In this document: positions 1-12,534 of the stretch, piece after piece
Layout of the letters: each line of letters begins with the position of its first letter
Numbering within the stretch: position 1 is the stretch's first letter
Notes under the pieces: model-generated
Seen by the model: only the letters and a program-made list of their open reading frames with translations
Database searches by the model: none
What the model was told of the DNA's origin: nothing
Assembly: GCA_009602725.1 (NCBI GenBank)
Contig: WELB01000310.1
Location: forward strand, 66,511 to 100,077
Source: Spirogloea muscicola
Lineage: Eukaryota; Streptophyta; Zygnematophyceae; Spirogloeales; Spirogloeaceae
DNA: 33,567 nt
Reading direction: 5' to 3'
Program-made: the position numbers and the translations under genes

Positions 1-110
1 GCGACCTCTATGTGCTGACTCGTGGTTACTGAGCGGGTCAGCTTAGCAGCAGGTGACGTACATTTGTCCAATGTGCTTGCCTTTGTACTTGGCCACACAT
101 GGCCTCCCCA
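1..110 (+). mobile_element. 3' end of a RLE-type LINE (family A), truncated by window edge
   Basis: The first 33 bases encode the last residues of a LINE ORF, D-L-Y-V-L-T-R-G-Y-stop. About 75 bases of 3' UTR follow and share the phrase GTGCTTGCCTT-GTACTT with the family A copies at 11.96-12.45 kb (minus) and 12.48-13.53 kb (plus). Only the tail of the element is in the window and its 3' boundary is blurred. It lies about 200 bp upstream of the NicO-like start codon in the same orientation. Assignment to family A is by direct comparison within the window. Confidence 0.75.
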
Positions 111-310
111 TCTCTTAATATACACGCATTTTCCTCCCCGGCGCGCGGGCCTGGCCCGCCCTGCTGCGCCGCTTCCCCCCGCCCCCTGCGCGCCCTGCCG
201 CCGCCGCCGCCGCCGCCCGCCTGCCTCCCGTGCCGCCAGCCCGTCCCCTCCGCCTCGCATCCTGCCCCTCGGCCAGGCAGCGCCCCCCTCGGCCCCCCCG
301 GCGCGCCGCC

Positions 311-1335
311 ATGGGCGTGGACGCCGAGGAGCTGTCCACCATCGGCGGCATCGCCACCGTCTCGCTGCTGCACTCCTTCATCCCCACGCACTGGCTGCCT
401 TACTCGGTCGTCGGCCGCGCCCAGAAGTGGTCCATCTCCCAGACGCTGCTCGTCAGTGAGTCCCTGCGCCTGCGTCGGCGGGCCACGCCCCCGCCCCGGC
501 CCCTCTGCCGCTCCCGCGCCCGCGGCAGCGCGCCCCTCCTCACAGCCGGTGCCCCTGCCTCACCGCGCAGCGTCAGTCGGCGCGGTGTGCCACGTGCTGT
601 CGACGTCGCTGCTGGGCCTGACGGCCGTGACCATGGCTCACACACTGGCCGGCGAGGAGGCGGTGCACCACATTGCGTCGCTGCTGCTGGTCTTCCTGGG
701 CGCGGGCTACATAGGGCTCTACCTCATGGGCCAGCGCGGCGGCCACGGCCACGCGCACAACCACAGCATGGAGAAGGCGGCTGTCGCCGGCCTCATCCTC
801 GTGCCCGCCCTCTCGCCTTGCGCCACCACGCTGCCCGTCTTCCTCGCCGTCGGCAACAGCTCCCATGTGCGCACTCTACATTGTACCTGGCCAAACTCCT
901 GCAAGTCGTTGATGGAGGGAGGCTGGTCCACGAGACTGTTGACATCTGGCTCTCGGCACATGGCAGTGCTCTCTCAGGGCGGGGCATCTTCATCGTGCTC
1001 AGCCAGTGCTCCATTCTTACAGTCCTTGTCAGCCTGGGCATGTACCGCAGGGCTCGATGCTGATCGCGATCCTTGTGCTGCTCATCTGCACGCTGACGGT
1101 GATGGTGTCACTGGTGTCGCTCTCTTTCTACGGTGCGGGCCAATTCAAGTTCCAGTGGGTGGAGCGCTACGACAAGCTGCTCGTTGGCTCTGTGCTCTGT
1201 GCCGTCGGCATCCTCACACACTTCTTCCACCACCACAACCATGGCGACGAATCCACGCTTGACCCTGACAGTAGCCTTGATCCTGACGGTGGCCTTGCCG
1301 CCATGCACAGTCACATACATCGGCTGTTCAGATGA
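311..1335 (+). CDS. NicO/RcnA-like multi-pass membrane protein with His-rich loops
   Basis: Inferred exons are 311-455, 571-866 and 1051-1335, giving 241 residues with continuous phase. The start ATG at 311 opens M-G-V-D-A-E-E-L and is followed by a hydrophobic helix holding H-S-F-I-P-T-H-W. That resembles the first His-bearing helix of NicO-type nickel/cobalt transporters. Further hydrophobic stretches include L-V-P-A-L-S-P-C-A-T-T, comparable to the conserved Pro-Cys helix of that family. Two His-rich segments (G-H-G-H-A-H-N-H near the middle, H-H-H-N-H near the C-terminus) could bind metal. Plants and algae have such proteins, annotated loosely as high-affinity nickel transport family. The substrate is not known, so metal transport is an inference. 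The first exon is very GC-rich and the last is not. A LINE 3' tail lies upstream. Confidence 0.75.
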
Positions 1336-1970
1336 AGCAGTTTGAGTTACATGCCTTGCCATCCTCCCTTCCCTGCCAGCCTGCCGCTCTTGTTCTGATC
1401 CAGCTATTGCTAGATGATTGATTGCCCTGCTCCAAGGTGGACTTGTGCAATTTGTCATTGCAGCACATTGCTGGCGGTGCCTGCCAGCTGCCAGCAAGGC
1501 AGGCCACCGTGTTTGTACAGTGCTCCGGGCTTGCAAGCTTTAGCAATGTCCAGGAGGTGATCGGATGAGAGAAGGGCGCCCAGGCTCCTGTGCAGTGAGC
1601 CTCCTGCCATGTAGACCATCGGCCAGTCTGAGGGCCTTGACGAGACTTTGCACGGCCAGCATCACAGACAGCGACGTGCAGAGTCTACCAGGCCGCACAA
1701 TGCCAGGCGTGCGGTAAGACGTCTGTCGACTTGCCGACGTTTGCCAGCCACCCACTGCAGCTGCAGCGGGAAGTGTGGGGCTAAGACTCACCTGAGTGGC
1801 TTGGTCATGGTGTGAGAACGGATCTGGATAGTCATCTGGAGGACTTGGAAAGTGGGCGGCAGCGGAAGAAGCGATACTGAGTGATGGAGGGCGGGGGGAA
1901 GGAGCAGGGCGGTTGGGAGAACGTTTGGTGCTGGAGAGGGGTGGCCAGGGGCTGACTGCAAAGCCTTCCT
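1336..1970. other. Intergenic stretch with one unassigned minus-strand open segment
   Basis: No gene is recognised here. On the minus strand, from about 1655 down to a stop near 1488, an open frame reads W-P-M-V-Y-M-A-G-G-S-L-H-R-S and later A-K-A-C-K-P-G-A-L-Y-K-H-G-G. This looks more like protein than random sequence. It could be a last exon of the minus-strand gene at 1971-2904 through alternative splicing, a separate short gene, or chance. The rest probably contains the 3' UTR of the NicO-like gene. Confidence 0.35.
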
Positions 1971-2904
1971 TCAGGGGACCCCCACGGCCAGCTTGCCCTG
2001 GAACCCCGGGTGCTGCCGCTGCAGATGCTGCGCCAGGCCTCTCACAGTGTTGCTAAGTTCCTCCAGCTGTGCCGCGCTGATCTTCGTCGCCTTTGACAAG
2101 CCAGCAGGCGCACTTGCACCTGCTGCGCTTCTGAGCAAAGCCTCAGAAGAATCATCCTCAAGACCCCGTGACAGTGTGCGTTGCTTTGCTCGTTCCTGCA
2201 GAGACAAGGCAGGATGGTTATCAGTCGCAAGAGTGGATGGTCTTGCAAGGAGCACACCTTGGGTCACATGTAAGCAGTAAGGAGGCAGACCTGGCGCCCC
2301 TTGAGCAACATAAGAGCAGGCACCAAGACAAAAACATCAAGCAAGGCGAGGCTGTTGCCCAGCAACTTCGTTGCATGACAGTTTTATTGCAAGCATGGCA
2401 GGTCGTTAAGAGCCAAGTGACCCTAGCGCTGGGGCTCCGGCGCCAAACCAGGTGGTCCTGGGCACGGTCACAAGCTGCATGGAAAACCTGCAGCTGCACA
2501 TGCACTGCCGCCAGGGCCACCGCCGCCCTCCGCGCCGCTCTGCGCAGCGCGCAGGCGTTGCTCCAGTCGCGCGCAGGGCTTGAGGTCGGGTGTTAGCCCC
2601 AGGATCTGGCCGCTTGCGATCGTTGTCGAAGCAGCAGCAGAGTCGTGCTGGATGGAACGTGGGAACTTCTGAGCGGGGCCGGCACTCACTGCGGGCGGGC
2701 AGCGTCGGGCCCCGCCCCGGCCTCCAGCACCGCGCTCACGGCGTTCACAAAGCCCTGCGCATGCGGGCGCCGAGCGGCGGCAGCGTCTCTGTCAGCGGCG
2801 GTGGCTGTCAGCCGGGGAGGCTCGCTGGCGAGTAGGGGCGCGAGCGAAGCAGGACGGCGGCTCGCCTCAAAGGCCTTGTGCATCGCGTCCACGAGCGCGT
2901 CCAT
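1971..2904 (-). CDS. Hypothetical protein, Ala-rich and probably helical, multi-exon
   Basis: I do not recognise this gene. The likely start is the ATG at 2904 (M-D-A-L-V-D-A-M-H-K-A-F-E-A). The first exon runs to 2690, before a canonical GTGAGT donor. The last exon runs from 2195, after a CTGCAG acceptor, to the TGA at 1971-1973. It encodes about 74 residues beginning E-R-A-K-Q-R-T-L and containing the amphipathic stretch A-A-Q-L-E-E-L-S-N-T-V-R-G-L-A. At least one middle exon lies between 2600 and 2440; two frames are possible, and the one reading A-V-A-L-A-A-V-H-V-Q-L-Q looks more protein-like. The start lies 195 bp from the divergent SKI2 start. Composition suggests a small helical, perhaps coiled-coil, subunit, but no family can be named. 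Exon structure in the middle is uncertain. Confidence 0.5.
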
Positions 2905-3099
2905 GGCGCGCGGCCCGCCGCCTCCGCCGCCGCCGCCGCCTTCGCCGTCGCGGAGGCGCTGCGGCAGCGCCGGGGGCGCGGGGCGGGCGGCTGCACCTGG
3001 CAGGAGGAGGGGTTTGGGGCTCGGGAGGGCTTAGCACGCTAGGGTTGTCAGCGGGCAGCGGCAAACCCCTCGCGCTCCCGCCTCTGCTGCCGGGCGGCC
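2905..3099. promoter_or_regulatory. Putative bidirectional promoter between hypothetical gene and SKI2
   Basis: The two start codons at 2904 (minus) and 3100 (plus) are separated by 195 bp of very GC-rich DNA, including runs of CCG/GCC triplets. With the two genes diverging head to head, this interval must hold both 5' UTRs and any core promoter. No TATA box or other named element is visible. The call rests on gene arrangement only. Confidence 0.45.
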
Positions 3100-6000
3100 A
3101 TGGCGGGCGGCGGCGGCGGCGACGGGCTGCCCTTCCGGCTGGCGCTCGGCGGCGCCGGCGGCGGCCTGCGCGTCGAGCCGCTGCCCGCTGTCACCCGCGA
3201 CACGCCGCTCTCCCGCCTCCCGCCCCTCCTCCTGGTTGGTGCCCATGCCCGCCGACTGCAGCCTACCGGGCCGAGACAGAGACGGCCCCTGCCGAGCGAT
3301 TGCGCCCGTCAAGAGGTCGCAGGAGCGAGCGTCCGTCTTGCAGCTGTAGCGTGCATGGTCATCCAGATGTGCTACTCCAATTCTCCCACTGGACGCACTC
3401 GGTCGGCAAGCACGCCGTCGCTTCGTAGCCGACCGAGCAGGCCTCGGCAGTAGAGCCGCTGGAGGTCGACACCCCTGGCCTTGCAAGCAGCCTCGGTGTG
3501 TCGGCGGCGCTTGAGCCAGTCCGCTGTGTGGCTCTGCTGCAGCCGCCACCCCTGCCAGCTGAGACGCGCGAGGAGCTGCTCCGGCGCCTCGAGCAGGAGC
3601 ACCTTACGCCGGCCCTCGATGCAGGGCCCCTGGATGACGATGATGGCTTCGCCAGTTCCTGGGTCGAGGATGACTGGCTGTTTGTACTCGCCCAGCCCCA
3701 CTTCCTTTGCTTGCAACAAAAGCACTATGCTCAGAGTGCGCTGCACGTGGCCCCCACCATTGACAAAGACACCCTCGCGTCCTGATGTCAGCCTGGTTCA
3801 GCTGCAAGCTCACAGCGAGTCCACTCTGCATTACAGGGTGGACTGGAGGTCGCCGAGCCCATGCTCCCGTGGGCGTCACTGGAGCCTCAGTGGGTACCTC
3901 CTTGGCAGCGCATCCGCAAGGATAGTGATGGCAGCTATGAACCCTGGACGCCTACCTCCCATGAGGTGACGCTCACATCAAGTGGCAGTATATCAGGATG
4001 CATGACTGCCAACCTGCTAAACGGCTTGGTCTAATAATCATGGCCTGCGCCGTGGCCCTCGTGTGCAGGTGGCATTGGCAGTGCCTGGAGAGAAAAGTGG
4101 TCATTCCTCCTCTCTGCTCCGTCGGCCAGCTTTAGCAGGCGAGTTTGTGCGAGGGGCCACCGGCGGGAGGCCCTTTTTGCCAGGCGGCATCACCTCCTTT
4201 GCTGCAAAGAAGGTTCCAGAGGAGGCGCGCAGTGGTGCCTGGTTACTCGAGGTCCTCCGTGGCAATGCGCTCTGCACAGTTCCGCCAGGTTTTCAAGTGG
4301 GTGTTGACTTCTCGGCTGCAGCTGGCGAGGTAAGGAGCTCATAAGTAGGTCCAGGTTCTCCCGCCTTCCTAGGAGGCCGGAGGCACATCACATCATTGCA
4401 GCTGTGCTGAAAGCCATTCCTACTGACTTCATGCTGGTCGCTGGAACAGACAGCTGGTGCTGTTAGTGGAGGTGTGAACAGCAGGGCAGGCACTGTTGAT
4501 CAGGTAGCCTCCTACCAATCTTCTCAAAAGACTTACCCTGAGCTTTGGCCCTTGCAAAATCGAAGCAGGGCATCGCATTGCCTGACAGTACTAACTGACA
4601 AATTAAGCTGTGGCAGGGAGGCACTCTGCGTTTCGATGATCTCCTTCAAGAGGAGTGGAGTTATGAGGCATATGATTATGACAGTGAGGAGGTCGGTGGT
4701 AGACGAGTAGACGAAATGCCATCAGCTGACTGGAAGTCGTGGGTTGAGCATGACGACAGCGCCGGACAAGCACAAGCAGCGGGACTGCCAGCAGAAAATC
4801 AATCTGGCCACCACACAGAAGCCCCTGTGTCAGGTGCTCCTACATGTCAATAATTTCAAGCCTCTGAGTCCTGCCTAGTGAGACCTGCTAGAGATCGCTT
4901 GCCATTTGCATGTGGTTACCGCAATGACCTCCACTTCAGGTACATGTCATCTGTGCCTGAGTGCAACTTTCCCCTGCTGAGCAGGAACAGGCATTCCTCA
5001 ATCGCTGGAGAAGGATGAGCAGGCTGCACTGCTGGAGGAGCTGCTGGCGCCGACACAGCAGGAAGCTTGGTCGCTCAGCAGCAAGAAGGGCGGCACTGAA
5101 AGAAAAACAAGGGCATTGCCGGCTGCACAGACCCAGCAAGTACGGTAGCCACTTCCTTCTTCTGGAGGTGATGTAACCACTTGGCTAGTGGTATTCATGA
5201 GCTTGTGCAGATGAAGTAACGACCTATTCTGTCCTGTGCGGGTGATCGCAGAGCTGGGCTGTCATGGAGGGCGTGGAAGGCATACCTGAGCGATTTGATG
5301 AGCTTGTGCCAGAGATGGTCATGTCCTTCCCGTTTGCTCTCGACAAATTCCAACAGGAGGTATTGCCGGCTTATTTCGAGGCTTGCAAGTTGATGTACAG
5401 CTTGCTATTGCGTATTTGTCATTCTCTAGGTCCCAGATAGGCAGGGTGACCAATGCGTGCTTAGATGCACGTCACTGTTTTGCTGCTGCTCTCTGAGTTA
5501 TAATGCAATTACAGGTGTGCTCATTTAGTATGGACTATTGAGGCACAACCACATTGAACAATCTCACCTTGACCTGTCCATGCAATAAATTGTGCAGGCA
5601 GTTTATCATCTGGAGCAGGGTAACTCTGTCTTTGTAGCTGCACATACTTCTGCAGGAAAGACAGCTGTGGCTGAGTACGCATTCGCTCTTGCAGGCAAGG
5701 TGAAGAGATCCATCTAGCTGCAGTTCGAGATGACCTGCTTGTGTGAGCAAGCCGAAGGCATTGAGCTTGACAGTGGTGCAGGGCTTCTCTTGTGCAGCAC
5801 TGCACACGTGCAGTCTATACGTCCCCCATCAAGACAATCAGCAATCAGAAATTCAGAGACTTCTCTGACAGGGGTTTCGATGTGGGCCTGCTAACGGGCG
5901 ATGTGAGCATCAAGCCCGACGCATTATGCCTGATCATGACTACAGAGATTCTGAGGTCTATGCTCTACAGAGGTGCAGACATCATTCGCGACATAGAATG

Positions 6001-9000
6001 GGTATGTGACTAGGTCTGCTTGCACTAGTGCTGCATAAATCTAGGCTTGCGTTTTCTCTGTGCAACCAGAGCGCCGCCTGACGTCCCTCTGCTCTACGTA
6101 GCACAGTCGTCCAGAAGTTGAGGAGTTGTCAAGCATGTGGTAAGTGGTGTAGGTCATATTCGACGAGGTGCACTATGTCAACGATGTGGAAAGGGGAGTG
6201 GTGTGGGAAGAAGTGATTATCATGCTTCCCAGCCACGTGGGGATGGTCCTTCTGTCTGCCACGGTGAGGCTCCCTGTGTGTGCCCCTGCAGTGCTGCATT
6301 CTTTGAAAATTTAACGTTCCAAAACCTTGTCGCAGCTAGCTTGGCAGACTTTGACCTCCCAGCATCAGCCAATCATGTGCCTGCTGTTTGACCAGGCACA
6401 TGATTGTGGATTTGTAGGTTCCCAATGCTTATGAGTTTGCAGATTGGATTGGGCGCACCAAACGGCGTCGTATTTATGTCACGGGGTGAGTAGTAGGGTG
6501 AGTAGTACAGTAGAACGGTGCTGCAGGCATGGTATTGCAGTGCATAAGGTGTTCAGTACCAAGTCTTACTGCTGCTTTATCCTTTTCAGTACACTCAAGC
6601 GGCCAGTTCCTCTAGAGCACTACCTCTACTATGGAGGCGAGCTGCTTAAGATCTACGCAGATGGCATATTCCTCCAGCAGGGTGTCAAGCAAGCCCAAGC
6701 ACTTCACAAGGCAAAGACTGCTGTCAAGCCAGCGGCGCCAGGCCATGCTCAGGGTGGGGCAAGAGGGGCTGCAAGAGGCCGAGGGGGTGGACGCCCCGGT
6801 GGAAGAGAAGGAGGAGCAAAGGCAGGAGCACCGGGAAGAGGTATTCCTGGTACTGCTGCTGGAGGAGGGGGCTGGAGGTCGGAGATCCCCCAGTGGTATG
6901 CCTTCATCAACTTGCTGTCAAAGAATGGGCTCCTTCCGGTAAGACAGCTCGCCTCTTCTGTGGTCATCTGCTCTGCACTGTGCCAACTCCAATAATGCTG
7001 GGAGGTCGCAGGGCAGCTTAGCTGAGGTGCTGAACGTGCTGTGCAGGTGGTCATCTTCTGCTTCAGCAAGAGCAAAGTGGACTCCTCTGCAGACAGCCTT
7101 GGCGGCCTCGATCTCACTTCTGGGCTGGAGAAAAGTGAGATTGTGCGGTTCACCTCCAAGGCCTTTGAGCGACTCAAGGGGTCTGACAGACGCCTTCCTC
7201 AGGTGCTCACTGGTCAAACCAAACCCTTTCCCTCTTGGACGTAGGTGGTCCTGCTGAGTAAGTATCTCCATCATGCAGTAGGCCTTTGCAACAAGCCAGT
7301 GGCGTTCTCTTGCTATTGCACGAATGCATCAGGTCGATAAAAAACACTCAGTAGCTGAACCGCAGCGTATTCGAGAAATGACACTGCAGGTGCTTCGTGT
7401 CAGTGAGTTGTTGAGGAGAGGGATAGGATGCCACCATGCTGGCCTCCTGCCTATTGTGAAGGAGGTTGTCGAGATGCTCTTCTGTAAGGGCGTCATCAAA
7501 GTGAGTCCTCACAGTGGCACTCTTACCAGCAGCTCAACTTCTGATCTTGCGGAGTTCGTAGGAGCTAGGGGGATTTTCAATGACACAAGCACTTCGTGCT
7601 CTAAAGTCTGTTTGTCAGCTTATGCCAGCTGGTTTCAGTAACACTTATGAGTAGTCATTCTTGTGAATTTCAGTGATGCGAAAACTGTACTGTTGTGATG
7701 ACATGAAGGTCCTGTTCTCTACGGAAACGTTTGCCATGGGTGTGAACGCACCTGCACGATCGGTGAGTGATCAGTGCAGCTTTGATTTCTTTGGTCAAGG
7801 TTCGAGTGCCAGGCTGCCTGTTCTGGACAAAGGCAAGGTTTGTCAGAGTCTTTGGAGAGCAATTGAGGATTTCCCACTCGGTTTCAGGTTGCTTTTCATG
7901 GGTTGAGAAAGCACGATGGGCAATCCTTCCGCCAGCTACATTCTGGGGAATACACACAGATGGCCGGTCGAGCTGGTCGCAGGGGCATTGACAAGGTGAT
8001 CAATGGCCTAATGTTTCTCAGCTTCTCGATGGTGACTACGTCAAGGATAGATAGACTCTGCTTTCCCTTCTTTACTCAACAAATATCTCGTGTGCAGGTT
8101 GGCACTGTAATTCTGATGTGCTGGGATGACAGCCCGGATGAGTCGGATCTTCGAAGATTGCTCACTGGGAAGCCAGAGCTCCTTGAGTCACGTTTCCGTC
8201 TGACGTACAATATGATACTCAACCTTTTGAGAGTTGAGGACCTTAAGGTGGGAGGTAGTGTATTGTGTAGCTTGGACTATTGGCCGTTCTGTCTGTGCCC
8301 TGAACAAAGATATGTCTTCAGTGGGCTCCATCTGATATTGTAACACTTTGACAAGTACAGGTGGAGGATCTGTTGAAGAGAAGCTTCGCGGAGATAAATG
8401 CACAGAGGGCACTTCCCGAGCAGCAAATGCTGCTGCTGAAAGCAGAGGGTGCACTCAAGAAGCTCAACACTGACGTTGAGTTAATACCTCAACTGACCCT
8501 TAATGCTTTGGATCCCAGCTTCTACTGGTGTCTTCTTCTTGCGTCCCCTGCACGTCCCCTGCCGTGTGGTCCATAGTCATGGGAAGGCTGGCACCTACTC
8601 TACAATTGCTATCTACAAAATTACTCCAATCGACAAGGAAGTGTGAAGGTTTGGCGGTGTGACACTGTTGGCTTCACAGGTGCATACTTGGTGACCCGAC
8701 CATAAGCGAGTACTATAGCCTGGCCAAGGAAGCGAGAGAGCTGGAGACTGTTGTCCAGAGTGCTGTGCTAAGCCTGAGGACGGCAGCTCAGGCACTTGCT
8801 CCAGGAAGGGCGGTTGTTGTGCGAACTCCAGAGGTATGAATGTAACACTCCATGCCTCACCAACATGCAGTCAGCTCTTCAGACAGAGGATGACAAGAAC
8901 TAGTGCAGTTTGTTGAACTGTCAGCATGGGCTTAAGCAGAGACAGGCTGCATGAGGAAAGGGCGGGCCTGTCACTCACACTGCGATGTGCTGGCAAGCTG

Positions 9001-11200
9001 GATGCAGGTAGCTATCCCAGCACTGGGCCTGGTCCTGCGCGGAGGCGGGACCGAAGAAGCCGCAGGTGGACGAGGCCAGATTGTACTTGCTCTGCACAGG
9101 GGTCCTGTTCCCAACAACACTTTGCCAGGCGTGGCCAGCCTCAGCCTGGCTGAAGACCGAAGTGCACAACCTTCCTCCTCGCATAGTGGGCAGATAGTTC
9201 CAAAGAAGGACCGAGACATCATCGATGACTACAGTCTGGCCAAGAGGCCTTCATCCAAAGCATCAACGGATGTCAACATCAGATTGCCTCTTTATGGGGA
9301 GGTGTCTGGCTTAGGATACGTGGTCTTCAAGGTCGAAGCTGGCAGCATTGTCAGCATTTGCAGGTGAGCAGCAGGCCTCCCTGGTGGGAGCTTCGGTCCT
9401 CAAAGCAGGATACAGTCCATACGGATTTTGTCTGACTGGCTAAATTCACAACTGGCCGCAGAGAGAAGGTGAAAATTGATGCGAAGGGCATTCTCGAGCA
9501 AGCCAATATTGCTGCAGTGTCAGCAGCCGTGCAGGAGCTGCAGCGGCTGGAACTTCAGTATCCATCACAAGACCCTCCATCTCTTGACCCCATAAAAGGT
9601 CTGCTCAGCTGAGTCAGTGACGTTGCTATCTCTCTGGGCTTGACATAGCTTACATGGTGTAAATGTTGGTAACCGACATGTGTGCATGTCTTTGCTGTCC
9701 ATGTTGACAGAGCTTGATTTGTTTCAGTCAACCGGTGCTTGCAGAGCTGAAGCTGACCGATGTAGATGCAGTTGAAGCCTACCAGAAGCACGCAGACATT
9801 GTGCGCCAGCTTGCAGGCAACAAATGCCACAGGTGCCCGAAGCTGGAAAAGCACTATAAGGTCCTGAAGGACCATGACGCTTTGCAGACAAGAGTACAGG
9901 AGTTGAGGTTCCAGTTGTCTGATTCTGCCCTCCTACAGATGACCGACTTTCAGTGCCGTGTATGCCTCAAGCTCATATGGCTCCTCCACTCCATCCGTGT
10001 CAACCCATTCTACGGCCTCATCTCTTGTGAAGTACCTTGTCTGTCTTTAACCCAGACACCACAGCAGCTGATGAGGACTTTCAGATCTCTTGACCACACA
10101 ATCTACGGCTTCTTGCATAGACCGAAAGAGCTCAACCTACATCTCTCGTGTTTTACAGGTGTATGTGCTGCAGCACCTGAACTACGTGGATGATGAGCGT
10201 GTGGTGCAGCTAAAAGGGAGAATTGCCTGCGAGATCAACAGGTGTTAACTCTGCTGCCACCTAAGCACGAAGCAGGACAATTATGTGTGCACCTTGCGTA
10301 TCTGCACTCCTTGACTAGACACCGTTTACCTGACACATTCCACTGGCCATATGTGAAGTGGTGACGAGCTGGTAACAAGTGAGCTCATACTGGCAAATGA
10401 GCTGGAGACCCTGACTTTTGAGGAGGCCGTGGCAGTCCTCTCGGCTTTGGTTTTCCAGCAGAAAGACGCTTCCGATCCCACTCTCACCCCAACTCTGGCT
10501 GCTGCCTGTGATAGGTCTGTATCAGCAAGCCTGTGCAAGTCCTAGATGCATGGAGTTGTTTGAGCCCCATACAAAGTTTATTGGTGTTAGCATCGCTGCA
10601 CATGACTTCACAGGTGCTGACATCAATTGGGATGATCATGAACTAGGCCTGCAGTATCCGGTATATGTAGTAGTAGGATAAGTCGACAAGCTTTTTGAAG
10701 CGCAGACATGACAAGCAAACCCCTCATCATTCAGGGTTTACAAAATTGCGCTGAGTTTGGGAGAGTTGCAGCGGCATTATGGTCTGCCTGTTGCGCCTGA
10801 GGAGTATGCTGCTGGTGCCCTTAGATTCGGCCTAGTGGAGGTCGTACACGAGTGGGCCAAGGTGATGCTGCATGGCACTCATGTCATCATGCTGCTCTAT
10901 CTAGATGTCAGCAATACTGGTGTACAGGTGAAGATGCTTGGTCTATAGCTGACTGCCTTCTGGCTGCATGTGGACCAGGGCACACCATTTGCGGACATCT
11001 GTGAGCTCACAAATGTGCCAGAGGGGACCATAGTGAGAGCAATCTTGAGACTGGACGAGACGTGCAGGGAGGTGCGGAATGTGGCCCGGATATTGGGCAA
11101 TGCTGCGCTACTTCAAAAGATGGAGGCGGCGTCACAAGCCATCAAGCGAGATATTGTTTATGCAGCAAGCCTGTATGTCACTGGGTCTACGCCAACCTGA
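3100..11200 (+). CDS. SKI2: SKI2-type DExH RNA helicase (Ski complex)
   Basis: SKI2 is the 3'-5' RNA helicase that feeds mRNA to the cytoplasmic exosome with SKI3 and SKI8. I infer 26 phase-consistent exons: 3100-3234, 3441-3662, 3837-3965, 4069-4329, 4617-4833, 4985-5139, 5252-5359, 5598-5699, 5798-6001, 6153-6263, 6418-6485, 6590-6938, 7047-7202, 7390-7500, 7709-7762, 7888-7995, 8098-8247, 8361-8527, 8680-8833, 9008-9363, 9462-9598, 9745-9959, 10159-10241, 10359-10514, 10735-10861, 10979-11200. They encode about 1418 residues, close to plant SKI2. Visible motifs are A-H-T-S-A-G-K-T (I, exon 8), D-E-V-H (II, exon 10), L-L-S-A-T (III) and [10 protein letters not shown] (VI, exon 16). A Gly/Arg-rich insert follows motif III in exon 12. 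The SKI2-specific arch and the C-terminal region ending A-A-S-L-Y-V-T-G follow. Exon 18's donor is the least certain boundary. Confidence 0.95.
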
Positions 11201-11959
11201 GCGTGATGTACAGGGCTTTGCAGACTGGGCAGGTCGAAGCTGTCTACGCTGGGCACTCAAGCTGATACTGGCATACGGCATCGCTGATTTGTGCCACTCA
11301 GAGTCAACTTGACCTACTTAGTGTCTGGGTAACCAGAAAACCAAAGCCCGATTGTGGACGCAGCGCCACGTGTAGTACCACCGCACTCATGCAGATGGGC
11401 GAGGTCAGGAGTTGGGGGCCAATGAAGGGAGCACAAGCCCTGCAAGAAGTAAGTGCCGTTACCTCTGTTGAAAGTGGCTGGAAGTGGCTCAAGTGGCTGT
11501 GAAGGGCAGCCCCAACAGCATGCTTATCGGAGAAGTTACTTGGAAAGGTAGCAGCACTACCACCAGGTTAAGATTCATGCACTTGATGGCCAATCGGGTG
11601 AGCTTAAGGGAGAGTGGGAGTGACAAGGTGCGCAAGCCAGAGGCAGCTCCAACGACTGGACCAACACTCCGAGGCATGGCACGCGTCTTCCAACAAGTGA
11701 CGTGAGACATGGACATCAAGAGATTCTGGAATAAACTCCTCCGGCTGGAGGTGGTTCTCTGAATGCCAACCCAAGAAGACCAAGGAGAGTGGAATGGCCA
11801 ACCACTCAGGCAAACAAGCGGCTATGAGGAATGGCCACTAGCTCGCCCCTTGTCACAAGTCTGAAGTCAAAAGAAGCAGGGACAACGCTCTTTCAAAAGG
11901 AGGCGATGGCTGTGGCTTCCCTCTCATCTCATCACAAGACATACAGCTCCTGATTGATA
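11201..11959. other. Intergenic stretch after SKI2, no gene recognised
   Basis: Open frames here on both strands are short and resemble no family I know. The right part (about 11850-11959) may be the 3' UTR or flank of the minus-strand family A LINE beginning at 11960. A run at about 11743-11785 faintly resembles the LINE tail hairpin in minus orientation but is too diverged to call. The SKI2 3' UTR must lie at the left. Confidence 0.4.
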
Positions 11960-12451
11960 AAGGCAATTTTGTGTATTCAGAGCAAACGAGGGCCAAATGG
12001 CTAAGTACAAAAGCAAGCACATCCAAAGACGTGCTTAAGCTCAGCAAATTGACCCGCTCAGTAACCCCTGGTCAAAACATAGAGGTCGCTAATCGATGCC
12101 TGAATACTAAATATCAGATATGAAGCCCTTCTGCCACCAACTAGAGCTCGCCCAGCTTTCTGGTGCAAAGCATTAGCCTGGGCACACTGCAAACAGGCCG
12201 CTACTCGTCGTCGCAAGAACGACACGTATGCAGCTGGCAAGCCCATCTCAGCCGGAAACACATCTGCACGATGTGTATAGCATAAAATGGCAATATTCTG
12301 GAGAAGTGTGTGGGAGCGAGGACCCAGACAGCCAAAGATGTCGACTGCCGCTGGCAGGAGCTAATCGCGTTTGGGGGTAATCAGAGTAGTGCCGTAACTT
12401 TCTTTGTTCTGCACCGCCCACTGGGTGGCCAGCGATGTGTGTCGATGCTGG
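11960..12451 (-). mobile_element. 5'-truncated family A LINE fragment (RLE domain to 3' UTR)
   Basis: Reading the minus strand from about 12451, a degenerate frame matches the plus-strand copy at 12780-13440. It contains A-G-H-A-V-G-G-A-E-Q-R-K-L-R-H-Y, then the C-terminal region with M-G-L-P-A-A-Y and A-G-R-A-L, ending S-D-L-Y-V-L-T-R-G-Y-stop near 12057. The shared 3' UTR follows down to about 11960. The 5' end is abrupt: homology to the plus copy stops at about 12451. Frameshifts and stops make it a dead copy. It forms an inverted pair with the next element. Confidence 0.8.
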
Positions 12452-12534
12452 AATTAATTTTTAGGGCATAGGCAGCGGCCTTGAAAGGAAAGGCCAGGAC
12501 ATCACATCGCTTCGCGCGCCCTCAGCTTCCACAG

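Noticed and set aside
11743-11785. Possible diverged hairpin tail in minus orientation
   Set aside because: The stem does not pair and the spacer is too long; similarity is too weak to separate from chance.
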